Assembly (NCBI GenBank): GCA_019119025.1
Contig: DWXV01000029.1
Span: forward strand, 1 to 57,190
Source: Candidatus Allofournierella excrementigallinarum
GTDB taxonomy: Bacteria; Bacillota; Clostridia; Oscillospirales; Ruminococcaceae
Reading direction: 5' to 3'
Length of the DNA: 57,190 nucleotides
Each line of letters opens with the position of its first letter. Within the stretch, counting starts at the first letter, position 1. Below are positions 57,154-57,190 of this stretch, in pieces. The notes beneath the pieces were generated by a model that saw only the letters and a program-made list of their open reading frames with translations, was not told the DNA's origin and made no database searches. Both the position numbers and the translations under genes were made by a program.

Positions 57154-57190
57154 CGGGGAGAAGGGGAGGGGCCCCGGCGGATTTTCCGCC

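Noticed and set aside
1..57190. CRISPR array or cas genes
   Set aside because: No regularly spaced identical repeats and no Cas-like proteins were seen.

Overview
The window joins two very different DNAs. Bases 1 to about 35,530 are a conjugative element of moderate GC, with an AT-richer patch at 32.8-34.8 kb. Bases from about 35,530 to the end are high-GC chromosome-like DNA. Gene families (Tn1549/CTn-type transfer genes, sortase B, PrgI/PcfB/Maff2-like proteins, a clostridial-style B12 riboswitch, RF3, HtrA) point to a gut Clostridia host, probably an Oscillospiraceae-like anaerobe. The species cannot be named from sequence alone. No integrase, recombinase or replication initiator lies inside the window, so the left end of the element is outside it.

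Element, left to right: plasmid-type partition pair ParM/ParR; a double ribbon-helix-helix protein; a cytosine-C5 methyltransferase; an amidoligase plus gamma-glutamylcyclotransferase pair, followed by a relic of a second methyltransferase 3' end; a small minus-strand unit; a giant thioester/Cna-B adhesin broken by one in-frame amber codon, with its class B sortase; DUF3846, MetK, HipA-like, TOPRIM, DUF3848 and beta-helix proteins; a second DNA methyltransferase; twin palindromes; a probable oriT; MobC and MOBP relaxase; DUF4314, PcfB, ArdC-like, VirD4, VirB2-like and VirB6-like proteins; two toxin-antitoxin modules; PrgI; VirB4; then a truncated PAPS-reductase-like gene fused to an Rhs fragment and its probable immunity genes. 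Downstream conjugation genes expected after VirB4 (cell-wall hydrolase, topoisomerase) are absent, so the element is truncated or the contig is chimeric here.

Chromosome-like part: a TetR/DUF2871 unit; three UROD-fold methyltransferase-like proteins; two AraC regulators (one with a PocR domain); a corrinoid protein; DUF2284; a RACo-type corrinoid activator; and a cobalamin-riboswitch-controlled BtuFCD transporter followed by an adenosyltransferase-like protein, a CobQ-like protein lacking its glutaminase domain, and a PP-loop amide ligase. Together these look like a corrinoid-dependent methyl-transfer pathway with its own corrinoid supply. Then come an esterase, tRNA-Asn, RF3, a GNAT-MnmM fusion, an HtrA protease and a nitroreductase.

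The most unusual signals are: (1) several element genes whose reading frames have no ATG/GTG/TTG at the correct distance from a strong Shine-Dalgarno but have ATT, ATA, ACG or ATC there; (2) cargo segments bracketed by a complete gene and a diverged 3' relic of the same gene, or by an Rhs direct repeat; (3) a tiny minus-strand promoter-hairpin-U-tract unit; (4) a glutaminase-less CobQ paired with a PP-loop amide ligase behind a B12 transporter.
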